Origin: DASRFR01 sp035651455
GTDB taxonomy: Bacteria > Acidobacteriota > Terriglobia > Terriglobales > Acidobacteriaceae
Reading direction: 5' to 3'
Length of the DNA: 50,525 nucleotides
Assembly (NCBI GenBank): GCA_035651455.1
Contig: DASRFR010000046.1
Coordinates: forward strand, 1 to 50,525
The notes under the pieces were generated by a model. That model was not told the DNA's origin and did not search any database. It saw nothing but the letters and a program-made list of their open reading frames with translations. Both the position numbers and the translations under genes were made by a program. This document shows positions 35,196 to 44,416 of this stretch, piece after piece. Position 1 is the first letter of the stretch. Each line of letters opens with the position of its first letter.

Positions 35196-37061
35196 ATGGC
35201 AGCTCCACAAGTTGCGAGACTCACTTCAGAAGATTTGCTCAATCGAGGTCTGCCTCAGGCCGCTGTCGCTACGGCCACAGACGGACTCACATCGACCTTC
35301 TCCGGGTCAGCCATGCTCGATGCGCTCCGGAAGGCGAGCCTTAATCTGGGCAGCGACGCTGTTTCTGCCACTTTGATTAGTACAATAAGCGCGTTTCGAA
35401 CTCCACTCGAGGCAGCTACTTACTTCATAAATACAAAGTACACCAGTTTGGGCGGAGCAACGGGATTTCTGGGCAGCCCGACAACATCCGTTACGGCTTC
35501 GTCAGATGGGGAAGGTTTTTTCCGACATTTCAACGGCGGGTCCATCTACTGGCATATTGCAGTAGGTGCACACGAAGTGCATGGAGCTATTCGCGACAAA
35601 TGGTCATCTCTTGGATCTGAGAGAAGTTTTCTCGGATATCCAGCCACGGATGAAAGTCAGGGTCAGGATCTCAGTCACATAGGACGATTCAATCACTTCC
35701 AAGGCGGTTCCATTTTTTCTTACGGTAGCGGATCTGTGCGAGTCCTCACGCCCGTCACGACAGTTGTGTCACGAGCCGCTGCGAGCTCTTCCGTCGCCAC
35801 CACAGGAAAACTAGCAAGCGCCACTCCGATTTCTTTGCGAGCCATGAATACGCGGCCGGCTGCGGTTGACATGTCCGTGGTGTCTGGCATTTCTATCGCA
35901 AACACCGGTGGCGCATTCGAGGTACATGGCGACATTCATGCTAAGTACATGGCAATGGGTGCGGAAGCCAGCATTCTCGGCTATCCCACCACGGACGAAA
36001 GCGGTACTCCTGATGGGATTGGCCGCTTCAATCACTTTCAGGCCGGGTCCATCTACTGGACACCCGATACCGGCCCTTACGAGGTGCATGGCCTCATTCG
36101 CCAGTTTTGGGCCGCAAACGGCTGGGAGCGCAACCCCAATCTCGGGTATCCGATCACTGACGAGTTGATACCAGACCGGCGAATTGGGCACCGGAGGCCA
36201 GAGATGCGGCGGAAACCGATCGCGAACCTGCCATCCGATGTCGTGAAATTACCTGCGGAAGCATTGAACCTGGGATTTGCACCGACGGTGGTGAACGTGC
36301 CGCAAACACCCATGGCGATGAGCGTTCGCCGTGCAGTCACTCCGGGTGCGGCGGCCGGTTCCACGAGTTCGAGGACCGTCTTAACACCGATCAGCGGAGT
36401 TGTACTGTCGCCCGTAACCGGATTAAACCTTGGTCCCGCGTCTACGCTCGGACCGGTGCTCAGTCTGAACCGATTTCAGGACTTCGAGAATGGTGTCGTT
36501 TTCTGGAATCGAGGCGATACTGCCGCGAAGCCGCTGACAGCCTGGGCGGCAGCTGCGGACGGCACGAACATGCACCTCAGCGCCAATGATGTGATTGCTG
36601 CGGCGGGTCCCAAAATACAGGCGAGCCTTGCCCAATTATCTGGGGTAAGTCTGGCAGGTAATACATTTGCGGGTACGACGAACTACTCGTTTGACCGAAT
36701 CTCCGTTCACAACCGCCGGCACCGCGTTTCAGTAATGTTGATGGGAACACGAATGCAGACGGGATTCGTCTCTATCCCAATCCCTGTGCCAATAGCGTTC
36801 GAAGTTCAAGTAGAAGTATGCTTCGAACCCACAGAGAGGAGCGTCCGTGCATTTTTCGCGGACTGGAACGCAACGTCGGTCCCAACGGATCTTATCGCAA
36901 ATCCTCCCCTCATCCAACAACTGCACACCGCGCTAGATTCCTTGCTATGGACAAGTTTCGATTTACTGCAGATCGAGGACACGAACGCCGGCGCACCGAT
37001 CGCCGTCTTGTCTGTTAAGACGATGTCGAATGGCGACGTCAACATCTACATCGAGCCGTAA
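35196..37061 (+). CDS. LGFP-repeat protein, first gene of the solenoid/protease operon
   Basis: The 621-residue protein carries LGFP repeats, modules found in secreted and cell-wall-associated proteins. Copies lie at about residues 78-125, 126-182, 241-295 and 296-330. Each follows the pattern I-x-x-K/F-W-x-x-x-G-x-E-x-x-x-L-G-Y-P-x-T-D-E ... RFNHFQ-G-SIYW. A detached last half-repeat (LNRFQDFENGVVFWNRG) appears near 415-440, after an insert of about 80 low-complexity residues. The C-terminal 170 residues form a separate beta-rich domain that I do not recognise. No signal peptide or membrane helix is seen, which is odd for LGFP proteins. An AAAGGT site precedes the ATG; the next gene starts 16 bases after its stop. 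Confidence 0.85.
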   Translation: MAAPQVARLTSEDLLNRGLPQAAVATATDGLTSTFSGSAMLDALRKASLNLGSDAVSATLISTISAFRTPLEAATYFINTKYTSLGGATGFLGSPTTSVTASSDGEGFFRHFNGGSIYWHIAVGAHEVHGAIRDKWSSLGSERSFLGYPATDESQGQDLSHIGRFNHFQGGSIFSYGSGSVRVLTPVTTVVSRAAASSSVATTGKLASATPISLRAMNTRPAAVDMSVVSGISIANTGGAFEVHGDIHAKYMAMGAEASILGYPTTDESGTPDGIGRFNHFQAGSIYWTPDTGPYEVHGLIRQFWAANGWERNPNLGYPITDELIPDRRIGHRRPEMRRKPIANLPSDVVKLPAEALNLGFAPTVVNVPQTPMAMSVRRAVTPGAAAGSTSSRTVLTPISGVVLSPVTGLNLGPASTLGPVLSLNRFQDFENGVVFWNRGDTAAKPLTAWAAAADGTNMHLSANDVIAAAGPKIQASLAQLSGVSLAGNTFAGTTNYSFDRISVHNRRHRVSVMLMGTRMQTGFVSIPIPVPIAFEVQVEVCFEPTERSVRAFFADWNATSVPTDLIANPPLIQQLHTALDSLLWTSFDLLQIEDTNAGAPIAVLSVKTMSNGDVNIYIEP

Positions 37062-37077
37062 CTCTGAGGAGAGAGCC

Positions 37078-39966
37078 ATGCCTGATAACAGACTATCTAT
37101 TGTCGCACCAACGTCCACCGCCGCGGCCGCCGCGCCCACTCTGGCTCCCAACCAGACGTTATTGGATCGCGTTTCGACGTTGCCGCTACAAGACCGTGCA
37201 GCAACCGTAGCCCAGCTGCGGGCCGCACATGTCCAGCCCGAGGATTTTGGCGCCGCATTTACAAAACTTGCGTCAACAAGCCTTACTCAGGCACAACAGT
37301 TTGTCGCGGCATTTACCGAATCTCTGCAGACTAATGATCAGCTTAGCCGCTTTTTCGACATAGTGGCACGTGGACCGGACGCAGACCGTCGAACGGTGCT
37401 CGACGCAACGAAGCAGGCAGGCGACGGGGGCGCGGTGGTTCACGCCGTCGGCTTTCTGCCGGCGGCTCAGGGGCGCGTACTCATGCGCGATTTCCTGATG
37501 CCGGACGGTACTGCGGATGCAAACGCGTTTCGAGATGTAGCGTTATGGTTGTCCCGAGCTGGGCAATTCGCACGCGAGAAGGGCATTACCCTTCCAAATC
37601 TGGACATCCCGCATGACGGTATTTTCGATGATATTGGAGACTTTTTCAGCGACGCGGGCAATGCAATCGCCGGCGCGATCAGCAGCGCGGTTGACGCCGT
37701 CGTAAATGCAGTGGGAGATGTTATTGGCGCTATCGCAAGGGCCGTTACCGACATTGTGAATTGGACAGTCCAACAGGTCGCAGATTTCGTACGAGCTGTG
37801 CTGGCCGCCGGTAAGACAGTTGGAGACCTCATCGCGGGTGCTGCACAAGCAACCTTTGACGCTCTGAAACAGATGCTCCGTGGCATTGTGCAAGCGGGGA
37901 GAGCCATTGGAGAGATGCTTGGCGCTATCGCGAGTTTTGCAGTGGATACTCTGAGCGATGTTCTTCGCGCACTGAAGGATATTGGGCAGACATTAACCGC
38001 AATCGTCGGATTCTTGGCGGGCGAAGCTTTTGACGTGATTAAACAGTTTGCTCAGGCTCTGCTGAACATCGGCGAACAAATCGGCAACATAATGATCGAA
38101 GCTATCAAGTTCGGGGCAGCTCTCGCGTCCGACCTGGTGCGAGCGCTCGTCGCAATCGGCCGGGCCGCCGGTGAGATTCTGGTTGCCCTGATCACGAATC
38201 CCTCCGGACTATTGGACACAGCTCTGGCCGCCTTACATTCGCTGGGAAACACCTTCGCTTCGATCCTCGATGATATTCGAGCGCGTGGCCTGCAATTTGT
38301 TCGAGCGGTATCTGCCGCGATTGGAAGGATTGCGGGGAATTTGACCGATCTCGCAGCTTATATCGCCAGTGCCGCCGTGGATCTTACTAGGGAAATCGTT
38401 GCGGGTGTACTTGATATCGGTCGTAGCATAGGCGATCTCATTATTAATCTCGCCCAAGCAGCGGCCGGTTCGATTCGCAAGGTGATCGACGCTGCCTTTC
38501 AACTCGGGCAGACTTTGGTGCAGGTGGTACGTGGCCTGGTAAATGTTGCCGGTGAGCTCCTACAGCAGGCGGTCCAGGCTATGTTTGATCTTGGAAAGAC
38601 CGTAACAGACTTTCTACGCGCTACGATGGCATCGACTTTTGACGCGGCTGCTAAGTTAGTCGACGCTGCCCTATCCCTTGGCAAGAGCATCGCATCTCTG
38701 CTGGCAACCGCAATCGGACAGGGACTCGAGTTCTTTCGCAGAACGCTCTATGCCGTACTGCGCCGTGTCGGACCGATCGGCGACGTGGTTGACTGGATTT
38801 TACGTCAGGCCGAAGACGTCTCCGCGCTAGCGTGGCGCGAACTTTTGAATGCCCTGGATTTTGCGGGACGCAGCCTAGATGAAGCATTGAACTGGGCCAA
38901 AGCACAGTCCGATGCTGTTTTACGCAGTGTCATCGCTGCCGCCGATGCGGCTGGAAGTATTTTGTCACGAGTAATTCAATGGGCAGCTACCGCAGGCGCG
39001 GCAGCATTAAGTATTGCGGGAGAAATCTTGACGCGTGCGGGGCATACGGTCGATGACATTTTACTTTGGGTCCAGCAGGATGCCCTCAGCGGATTGCGAG
39101 ACGTGGTACGCGGAATGTTGGCCGCAGGAGCAACCGCCCTCTCACTCATGGCCTGGGTGGCCTCACGAACCGTGGAAATTGTGCGGGATGTTGTTACAGA
39201 GTTGATTGCCAGCGGTGTGACAATGGCCGACCTGATAACGGACACACTGGTTAATCCTCAGGACGCATTGCATAATCTTGTCCAAGCTTTCAAGGACCTC
39301 GGCAAAACCCTACAAGACATCATCGGTGCCGCGGTCGTGCAACCGACGCAGGATGCTGTCCGGCGAGTACTCCAAGCCCTCAAAGACATGGGACAAGATG
39401 CACTCGACGTTCTGAAAGCAGCGTTCGATGTTGGTGCAAGTGCGGCGGCAACGGTGTTCACCCTGCTTCTCGAATGGTTTCCTGGAAGTTACCGTGCGCT
39501 TTCGGATACAGAGCGAGCCGATGCGGATGAGGTTTTTGGGGCAGCTATTCCCCTCGATCAGGTGCGAGTGGCAGTTCTGTCGCTGCCGGTCGACTTCATC
39601 GAGTGGGTAAATGGCGGTCGCACATTCACTACGATGTTTCTCGTCAATTTCGCGTCTTGGGCGGAAGTAAAAATTGACACGCTCATTCATGAGTTAACAC
39701 ACGTTTGGCAGGGAGTCGTGTCTGGGCCAATCTACATGGTCGAAGCTTTGGAAGCACAAGCTTCTGGCGATGGTTACAACTACGGCTATACCGATCCGGA
39801 AACCGGAGAAGGAGCACAGGATCGCTTGAATGCTGCAGGAGGAGATTTCTCAGTGTTCAATCGTGAGCAGCAGGCGCAGATCATCATGCATTACTTTGTG
39901 CGCCGATTTGAAAAAGGCTTGGAGTTCACCGAGTGGCAGCCGTACGCCAACATAGTCCATGCCTGA
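37078..39966 (+). CDS. 962-residue protein: 29-residue helical repeat array plus HELTH metallopeptidase-like domain
   Basis: Residues 1-207 are a non-repetitive N-terminal region beginning with an Ala/Thr/Pro-rich tail. Residues 208-793 consist of about 20 tandem helical repeats of 29 residues. Their consensus is hydrophobic-hydrophobic-x-Ala-Leu-x-x-hydrophobic-Gly-x-Thr/Ser-hydrophobic-x-Asp-Ile/Leu, with Gly at position 9. Residues 800-962 are a C-terminal domain with HELTHVWQG at 871-879, a zinc-peptidase-like HExxH, and Glu890/Glu893 (YMVEALEAQ) as candidate third ligand. It resembles the DUF4157-type HExxH pattern of injection-system toxins. The start at 37078 follows GAGGAGAG; an upstream in-frame ATG (37030) lies inside the LGFP gene. 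No signal peptide. Its stop overlaps the next gene by 8 bases. Confidence 0.9.
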   Translation: MPDNRLSIVAPTSTAAAAAPTLAPNQTLLDRVSTLPLQDRAATVAQLRAAHVQPEDFGAAFTKLASTSLTQAQQFVAAFTESLQTNDQLSRFFDIVARGPDADRRTVLDATKQAGDGGAVVHAVGFLPAAQGRVLMRDFLMPDGTADANAFRDVALWLSRAGQFAREKGITLPNLDIPHDGIFDDIGDFFSDAGNAIAGAISSAVDAVVNAVGDVIGAIARAVTDIVNWTVQQVADFVRAVLAAGKTVGDLIAGAAQATFDALKQMLRGIVQAGRAIGEMLGAIASFAVDTLSDVLRALKDIGQTLTAIVGFLAGEAFDVIKQFAQALLNIGEQIGNIMIEAIKFGAALASDLVRALVAIGRAAGEILVALITNPSGLLDTALAALHSLGNTFASILDDIRARGLQFVRAVSAAIGRIAGNLTDLAAYIASAAVDLTREIVAGVLDIGRSIGDLIINLAQAAAGSIRKVIDAAFQLGQTLVQVVRGLVNVAGELLQQAVQAMFDLGKTVTDFLRATMASTFDAAAKLVDAALSLGKSIASLLATAIGQGLEFFRRTLYAVLRRVGPIGDVVDWILRQAEDVSALAWRELLNALDFAGRSLDEALNWAKAQSDAVLRSVIAAADAAGSILSRVIQWAATAGAAALSIAGEILTRAGHTVDDILLWVQQDALSGLRDVVRGMLAAGATALSLMAWVASRTVEIVRDVVTELIASGVTMADLITDTLVNPQDALHNLVQAFKDLGKTLQDIIGAAVVQPTQDAVRRVLQALKDMGQDALDVLKAAFDVGASAAATVFTLLLEWFPGSYRALSDTERADADEVFGAAIPLDQVRVAVLSLPVDFIEWVNGGRTFTTMFLVNFASWAEVKIDTLIHELTHVWQGVVSGPIYMVEALEAQASGDGYNYGYTDPETGEGAQDRLNAAGGDFSVFNREQQAQIIMHYFVRRFEKGLEFTEWQPYANIVHA
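37699..39456 (+). repeat. About twenty tandem 29-residue (87-bp) protein repeats
   Basis: Repeat units begin at protein residues 208, 237, 266, 295, 324, 353, 382, 411, 440, 469, 498, 527, 556, 589, 618, 647, 676, 705, 734 and 764. Spacing is exactly 29 except one of 33 and one of 30. Examples of the first half-unit are VLRALKDIGQTLTAIV, AVQAMFDLGKTVTDFL and LVQAFKDLGKTLQDII. The units are diverged in sequence, so they are old, yet their length is kept. Confidence 0.9.
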
Positions 39967-40876
39967 TCATTGCTGGACAATACGAGGGGCTCAAGACACG
40001 ATTGCATGTCTTGAGCCCCTGATTCAAGCGCGCAGGCACTTGGGTGGAGTATGTGTGCTGGGTGCGAACGAGTCGATCCCGTCTTCAACCAGTTCCCTGC
40101 TCGAGATTGGGGGCCGACCACCCGCCTCCATCTTTACGTCCTTGTCGAACGGAAAGCACGTTCCGATTGGATGGTTGCCCGGCGAAGATCATAAGAAGCT
40201 CACTTGCTACGCTCAAACAGCCGCGGAAATTGTCAAGCGCAAATCGTTAGGCTTGGGCTATGGGCCGGTAGCACTTCTTGGTCAATGGCAGACCCGTATT
40301 ATCACGTTGATGGATGACCTCGAGCCAACTATCACACTGCCTCGATTCCGTTGGACCGCTGAGCGGCTGGTTCGGCGAGACCTTGTTAAGGGCCTGGCTT
40401 GCGGGCCCGGAGTCGCTCTGTATTGCGGACATGGTCAACAGACCGGCTGGTTAGGGTATGGCGGCGTGAGTGCATCAATGCTGCTCGAAGCAAAGCGAGA
40501 ACCGCTTGGGGTGGTGCTGTCGATTGCCTGCAAGACAGGATGCCATGACGACCATCAACCTAGTTTTTGTGAGGACCTGACACTGCGGGGATATTGTGGA
40601 GCGGCATTTGGCGCAATCGAGCAAACTTGCCACGAAGATAACCGACGATTGGCGAGCCGATTATGTGGCGTATTAGGCACTGCACGCGTTCTAGGTGAGG
40701 CTCTGAAAATCATTGCGGGACCGGGCGATACGACAGCGAATGTCTATCGTATTCTTGGAGATCCGGCCGCTCCGTTTATTGGTGCTAGGGATGCATGTAC
40801 GATGGCCGCTCAGGTCTTTGCGCCGGCTCCCAATGACTTGGTCAATGCATTCCAAAAAACGGTTCGCTCGTGCTAA
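39959..40876 (+). CDS. Clan CD cysteine protease-like protein (gingipain C25/caspase-like)
   Basis: The 305-residue protein keeps the order of motifs seen in C25/caspase-fold peptidases. HVPIGWLPGEDH comes first, like the gingipain G-R-L-P segment. Then YGPVALLGQWQ, the catalytic-His motif ALYCGHGQQTGW (His158), the catalytic-Cys motif VVLSIACKTGC (Cys191), SFCEDLTLRGYCGAAFGAIEQT, and the final NVYRILGDPAAPFIG. I infer a cysteine protease of clan CD; CHAT-type is the alternative. No signal peptide is seen, unlike secreted gingipains. The ATG at 39959 overlaps the preceding stop by 8 bases; a strong hairpin at 39985-40020 falls just inside the frame, so a start near 40050 is possible. Confidence 0.75.
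   Translation: MPDHCWTIRGAQDTIACLEPLIQARRHLGGVCVLGANESIPSSTSSLLEIGGRPPASIFTSLSNGKHVPIGWLPGEDHKKLTCYAQTAAEIVKRKSLGLGYGPVALLGQWQTRIITLMDDLEPTITLPRFRWTAERLVRRDLVKGLACGPGVALYCGHGQQTGWLGYGGVSASMLLEAKREPLGVVLSIACKTGCHDDHQPSFCEDLTLRGYCGAAFGAIEQTCHEDNRRLASRLCGVLGTARVLGEALKIIAGPGDTTANVYRILGDPAAPFIGARDACTMAAQVFAPAPNDLVNAFQKTVRSC
39985..40020. promoter_or_regulatory. Perfect 14-bp hairpin at the junction of genes two and three
   Basis: The arms 39985-39998 and 40007-40020 are exact complements around an 8-base loop. No T-run follows, so it is not a standard terminator. It lies 18 bases after the stop of the repeat protein and within the first codons of the protease gene, where it could control translation or RNA processing. 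Confidence 0.6.
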
Positions 40877-41189
40877 CGCCTCAGCCATAGCAGCTAGCAG
40901 GGCTATAGCGGAGGACTCCTCGCGCCAGCGCCGCGGACAACGTCTTCCGACCTGCGATTGCCAAACGAATCGCCGCGGTTGTTTTCATGCCGCCCGACCC
41001 ACGACCGAGCCGCTAACAAGCTGTTATATCTAGCCGATCCCCACAAAGAGCTGGTGCAATGCATTGTTCTAGTCTGGTCAACGTACGATGATAATGACTA
41101 GGATGAGAACCGCCTACAATTATCAGCAGAAGGTCCCGAGCGCTCAGCGCCTGCGGCAAAATCGTCTTCCGCTCTATCGATCCGCGCGC

Positions 41190-41778
41190 GCCGTCCCACT
41201 CGCGGTCGGCGAAGCTGTACCGATTCTGGATAGATGCGATCGGAACGATCCGGCGAGCCCGCTCAATGTGTTCCTGGGTAACATTGGACAGCGCGACCGT
41301 GCGAATCTTTCCTTCACGTTTTAACGCGGCTAAAGCTTCAACCGAAACGTCAAAAGAAACCACGTTGTCGGGAGCGTGCAGCTGATAGACGTCAATGCGT
41401 TCGAGGCGCAGCCGCTTCAGGCTTCCCTCGACTGCCTTGCGAAGAGATCGGGAGTTGCGTTGTGCGTCCACTGATTGGGCCCGGGGCGCTCCCAACCGCC
41501 CTTGGTTGCGATCACCAGGTCAGACGGGTACGGATGCAGTGCTTCGGCGATCAATTCTTCACTGACATGCGGTCCGTAGGAATCCGCGGTGTCGATGAAA
41601 TTCACGCCGAGTTCGACAGCGCGGCGGAGAACCGCTAACGCTGCTTTGCGGTCTTTTGGTGGTCCCCAAATGCCCGGCCCGGTCAGACGCATTGCGCCAT
41701 AACCGAGGCGGTGCACCGAGATTTCGTTACCTAGAGTGACTGTTCCGGCTTGCCTTGCATTGACTTCTTTTTGCTCAT
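41190..41778 (-). pseudogene. Aldo/keto reductase, frameshifted and truncated
   Basis: From an ATG at 41778 with a GAGGAA site, the first codons are out of frame. The homologous stretch NARQAGTVTLGNEISVHRLG is read in another frame, so a base is missing in an A-run near 41765. The middle is read well (GYGAMRLTGPGIWGPP, FIDTADSYGPH, DLVIATKGGWERPGP; Asp, Tyr and Lys of the tetrad). A second shift near 41440 moves to the frame with SLKRLRLERIDVYQLHAPDN (His) and SIQNRYSFADREWDG. Homology stops near 41190, so the C-terminal third is gone. It ends the AraC-divergent efflux locus and is certainly broken. Confidence 0.85.
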
Positions 41779-41795
41779 GATTTATTCCTCCAAAA

Positions 41796-42435
41796 TTAAT
41801 TGCCGTTCATTGCTGTTGCCAATCTTCCACAACACTCGCGACGATCCGGCAGACTCGATCGGTCCCATCCCCCACCGAGCGCTTCGATGAGTAGAACTGC
41901 ACTCGCCATACGTCGTCCGAGAATGTTGACGGCCGTTACCTCGTCCGACAGAGCAGCGTTTTGCGCAGTAATCACTTCCAAGTAGCTGGTGACGCCACCT
42001 GCATATCGGGTGTTAGAAAGATCGAGCGAGCGCTGCGCGGATTGCACGGCGGTTGCCTGCACTCCCGCTTCCTGCTCCAGCACTCGCAAGGCCGCGAGAC
42101 TGTCTTCCACCTGTTGAAAGGCACTCAGCACTGTTTGCCGATACGACGCCACTGACGAGTCGTAGCTTGCCTTGGCTTCGTCGTTCAGGGCGTGCCGTCG
42201 CCCACTGTCGAAGATGGTGGCGGCCGCAGATGCGCCCACCGACCACAGAGCGCTTGGCCCCTGCAACAGAGTGGTAATGGTTCCGCTTTCGAATCCGCCG
42301 GATCCCAAAATATTGACGAGCGGGTAATACGCTGTCTTGGCAAGGCCAAGCTGAGCATTCGCGGACGCTACGCGGCGTTCGGCACTTTGCAATGTCGGGT
42401 CGCCGTTCCAGCAACTCTGATGGAACGCAAACAGG
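41796..42435 (-). pseudogene. Outer-membrane efflux channel (NodT/OprM family), C-terminal half
   Basis: The remnant starts at SELLERRPDIA near 42435. It shifts frame near 42400 to RRVASANAQLGLAKTAYYPLV and continues through VGASAAATIFDSGRRHAL, VLSAFQQVEDSLAALRVLE and NTRYAGGVTSYLEVITAQN. This is the second half of a TolC-like trimeric channel subunit of the NodT subfamily. The first half (about 250 residues) with its lipoprotein signal is missing. It is followed closely by the broken reductase. In an intact locus it would partner the HlyD and RND genes upstream. Confidence 0.85.
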
Positions 42436-42557
42436 GGCCATCACAGCGGGCTACCCGGCCAAATCTGGCTAAAGAGAATCGTGTGACGTGTCCACCCGGA
42501 CACTGAGGCACCCGCACAGAAACGGCGTCCTCGGGAATTCATCACCCGGGGTCGCCC

Positions 42558-42757
42558 ATGTCTGTTGTCAATTCTTTAGCCGATCTCATCGAGTTCTTCG
42601 ATCATGCTCTCACCGCGGCTGAAGTCGCAGAGTTGCTCCCGGTGTCCCGAATAACGATCTTCAAACATGAAAAGCAGGTCGTCTTCCGAGCTTCACAATC
42701 GGGAGCTGCGTAAGATTCGACCCCAAAGTGCTGGCGAACTGGCTCAGGGGGAATTAG
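42558..42757 (+). pseudogene. Excisionase-like helix-turn-helix protein, frameshifted
   Basis: The plus-strand frame starts MSVVNSLADLIEFFDHALTA and continues AEVAELLPVSRITIFK, a MerR/excisionase-type (HTH_17) DNA-binding helix-turn-helix. It then hits a stop; a different frame supplies the expected rest, SFTIGSCVRFDPKVLANWLR, to a stop at 42757. One base change in register would restore a protein of about 65 residues. Proteins of this type often belong to mobile elements. It lies between the truncated NodT and the truncated RND genes, on the opposite strand. Confidence 0.65.
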
Positions 42758-43324
42758 TCGTACCCGCGCTTTTGCTCGGCTGAACAGGCCGGCGTCGCGC
42801 GACAATCTAAAATGCCATGGGCAACCGTGACAATGACTCGACTGGTATGTCCCATATTCGAGAGGCCGCTATCGATCAGTGAACTGCAGAAACCTTCCCT
42901 ATTTCACGAGAGTGGAACCTCGAGTCGGCTCCGCAACCAGGTAAGCGCCTTTATCCGGATACCACCTGATCTCGCCATGTTCAAACTGGCTCCTTCTTCC
43001 CAAGCCATCCGGAGTGGCGAGCTCATCCGATGTGGGATAGCCGAGCTTGCTCGCCTGCGCGCCCAACTTAATCCAAAAGTCCCGAATTTGTCCTTGAACT
43101 ATATGGGCGCAAGTCCGATCGCTCCAGTAAATCGAGGACTCAAAGTGGGTGGCCTTTCCGAGATCCGGACGCGAACAGGATGGATGCTCGACATGGACAG
43201 AGATTGGTACTGAGATCTCCTTCGAATGTATTCCTATGAGCGAAGCACGGTAACTTTGGTATCTTCCCTTCGCGGAGTCGCCGATGAGCGTTTCGTCATT
43301 GATTGCAGACCCGAGGACTCCACC
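42758..43324. other. Stretch without a supported gene inside the broken efflux locus
   Basis: A 133-codon plus-strand frame (42812-43213) shows no family motif and is probably chance. This DNA replaces the missing part of the RND gene. Confidence 0.4.
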
Positions 43325-44416
43325 CGAGCCGCGTCGGACTTATCCTTGGCAGTCTCTCCATAATTACGCGTGGCCGTAATGTTGAGGTCATTGGGAAGCA
43401 GGTAACCGCGCAGCGCATTGATGTTGTCCAGCAGCCGCCTGGAATATCAGTGGCGTTAGTACCTTTGCGCTTAGCGACCGTGATGGTCACCGCGGGATAC
43501 TCCACACCGGGGTTCTGTTGTGCCCCACCGCGAGCATTGGCAAACAAAACGTAAGTATCCGGCTCTGCCGTGCCGTCCTGGATTCTCTCGGCTACATCAC
43601 GCAGGTAGACGGGATGTCCAGCGTGAAGTCCGACCACCACCTGATTCAGATCTTCGAGACTGGTAAAGAAAGTGCTCGCTTCGACCTGGAACTCGCGATT
43701 GTCGCGAGCGAAACTCCCGGCTTGGCCGCGAAGGTTGGTGTTCTGTAGCTGTGTTACGATCGCTGCCGGTGTCAGCCCGTAAGCTGTCAGCCGTTGCGTA
43801 TCCAGCATGATTTGTACTTGCCTCGGCTCGCCTCCGATGATCTTCGTCTCAGAAACGCCGTCCAGCGGCTTGAGTGAGTTTTCGAGTTCACCTGCGATTC
43901 GACGCAGATGGTATGAGTCGTAGCCTTTCCCCACAAGGTTAGAGCCAGAATGGGTACATCATCAATCGAGCGGACCTTAATGATTGGTTGTGAGACCCCG
44001 GGCGGAATGCGATCAAGGTTGGCATAGAGCTTGTTGTAGGTTTGCACGATCGCATTGTCTTCGTTAGTGCCGACGTAAAAGCGAACTATCAGCATGCTTA
44101 CGCCTGGATGACTGATCGAGTAGACGTACTCGACACCAGGCACTTCGCGCAGCAGCTTTTCAGTCGGTACGCTGACCCGCTGCTCGACTTCTTCCGCTGA
44201 CGCACCTGGCATCTGAATGAAGACGTCGAGCATAGGAACCACGATCTGCGGCTCTTCTTCTCGTGGAGTTTTGAGAATGCTGAAAACGCCAATAAGCAAG
44301 GCGGCAACGATCGCCACGGGCGTGAGCTTCGAATCGATGAAGCGATGTGCAATGCGGCCGGCGAGACCAAGTGTTCGCGAAGGCGCGATCCTCGACTTGG
44401 GTTCTTTGTTAGCCAT
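43325..44416 (-). pseudogene. RND efflux permease, N-terminal third with two frameshifts
   Basis: The first frame begins MANKEPKSRIAPSRTLGLAG and contains the first membrane helix (KLTPVAIVAALLIGVFSIL) and the porter-domain motif VDVFIQMPGASAEEVEQRV-like block. It runs to LTLWGK near 43935. A second frame continues GYDSYHLRRIAGELENSL, then TAYGLTPAAIVTQLQNTNL. Near 43445 a third frame takes over with LLDNINALRGYLLPNDLNIT. Homology ends at AKDKSD near 43325, about 360 residues into a protein of roughly 1050. This is an AcrB/HAE-like inner-membrane antiporter subunit that can no longer work. Its ATG overlaps the HlyD stop. Confidence 0.88.

Noticed and set aside
42812..43213. 133-codon plus-strand open frame
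   Set aside because: No family motif, no ribosome binding site, composition like random frame; it lies in replacement DNA between two truncated genes.
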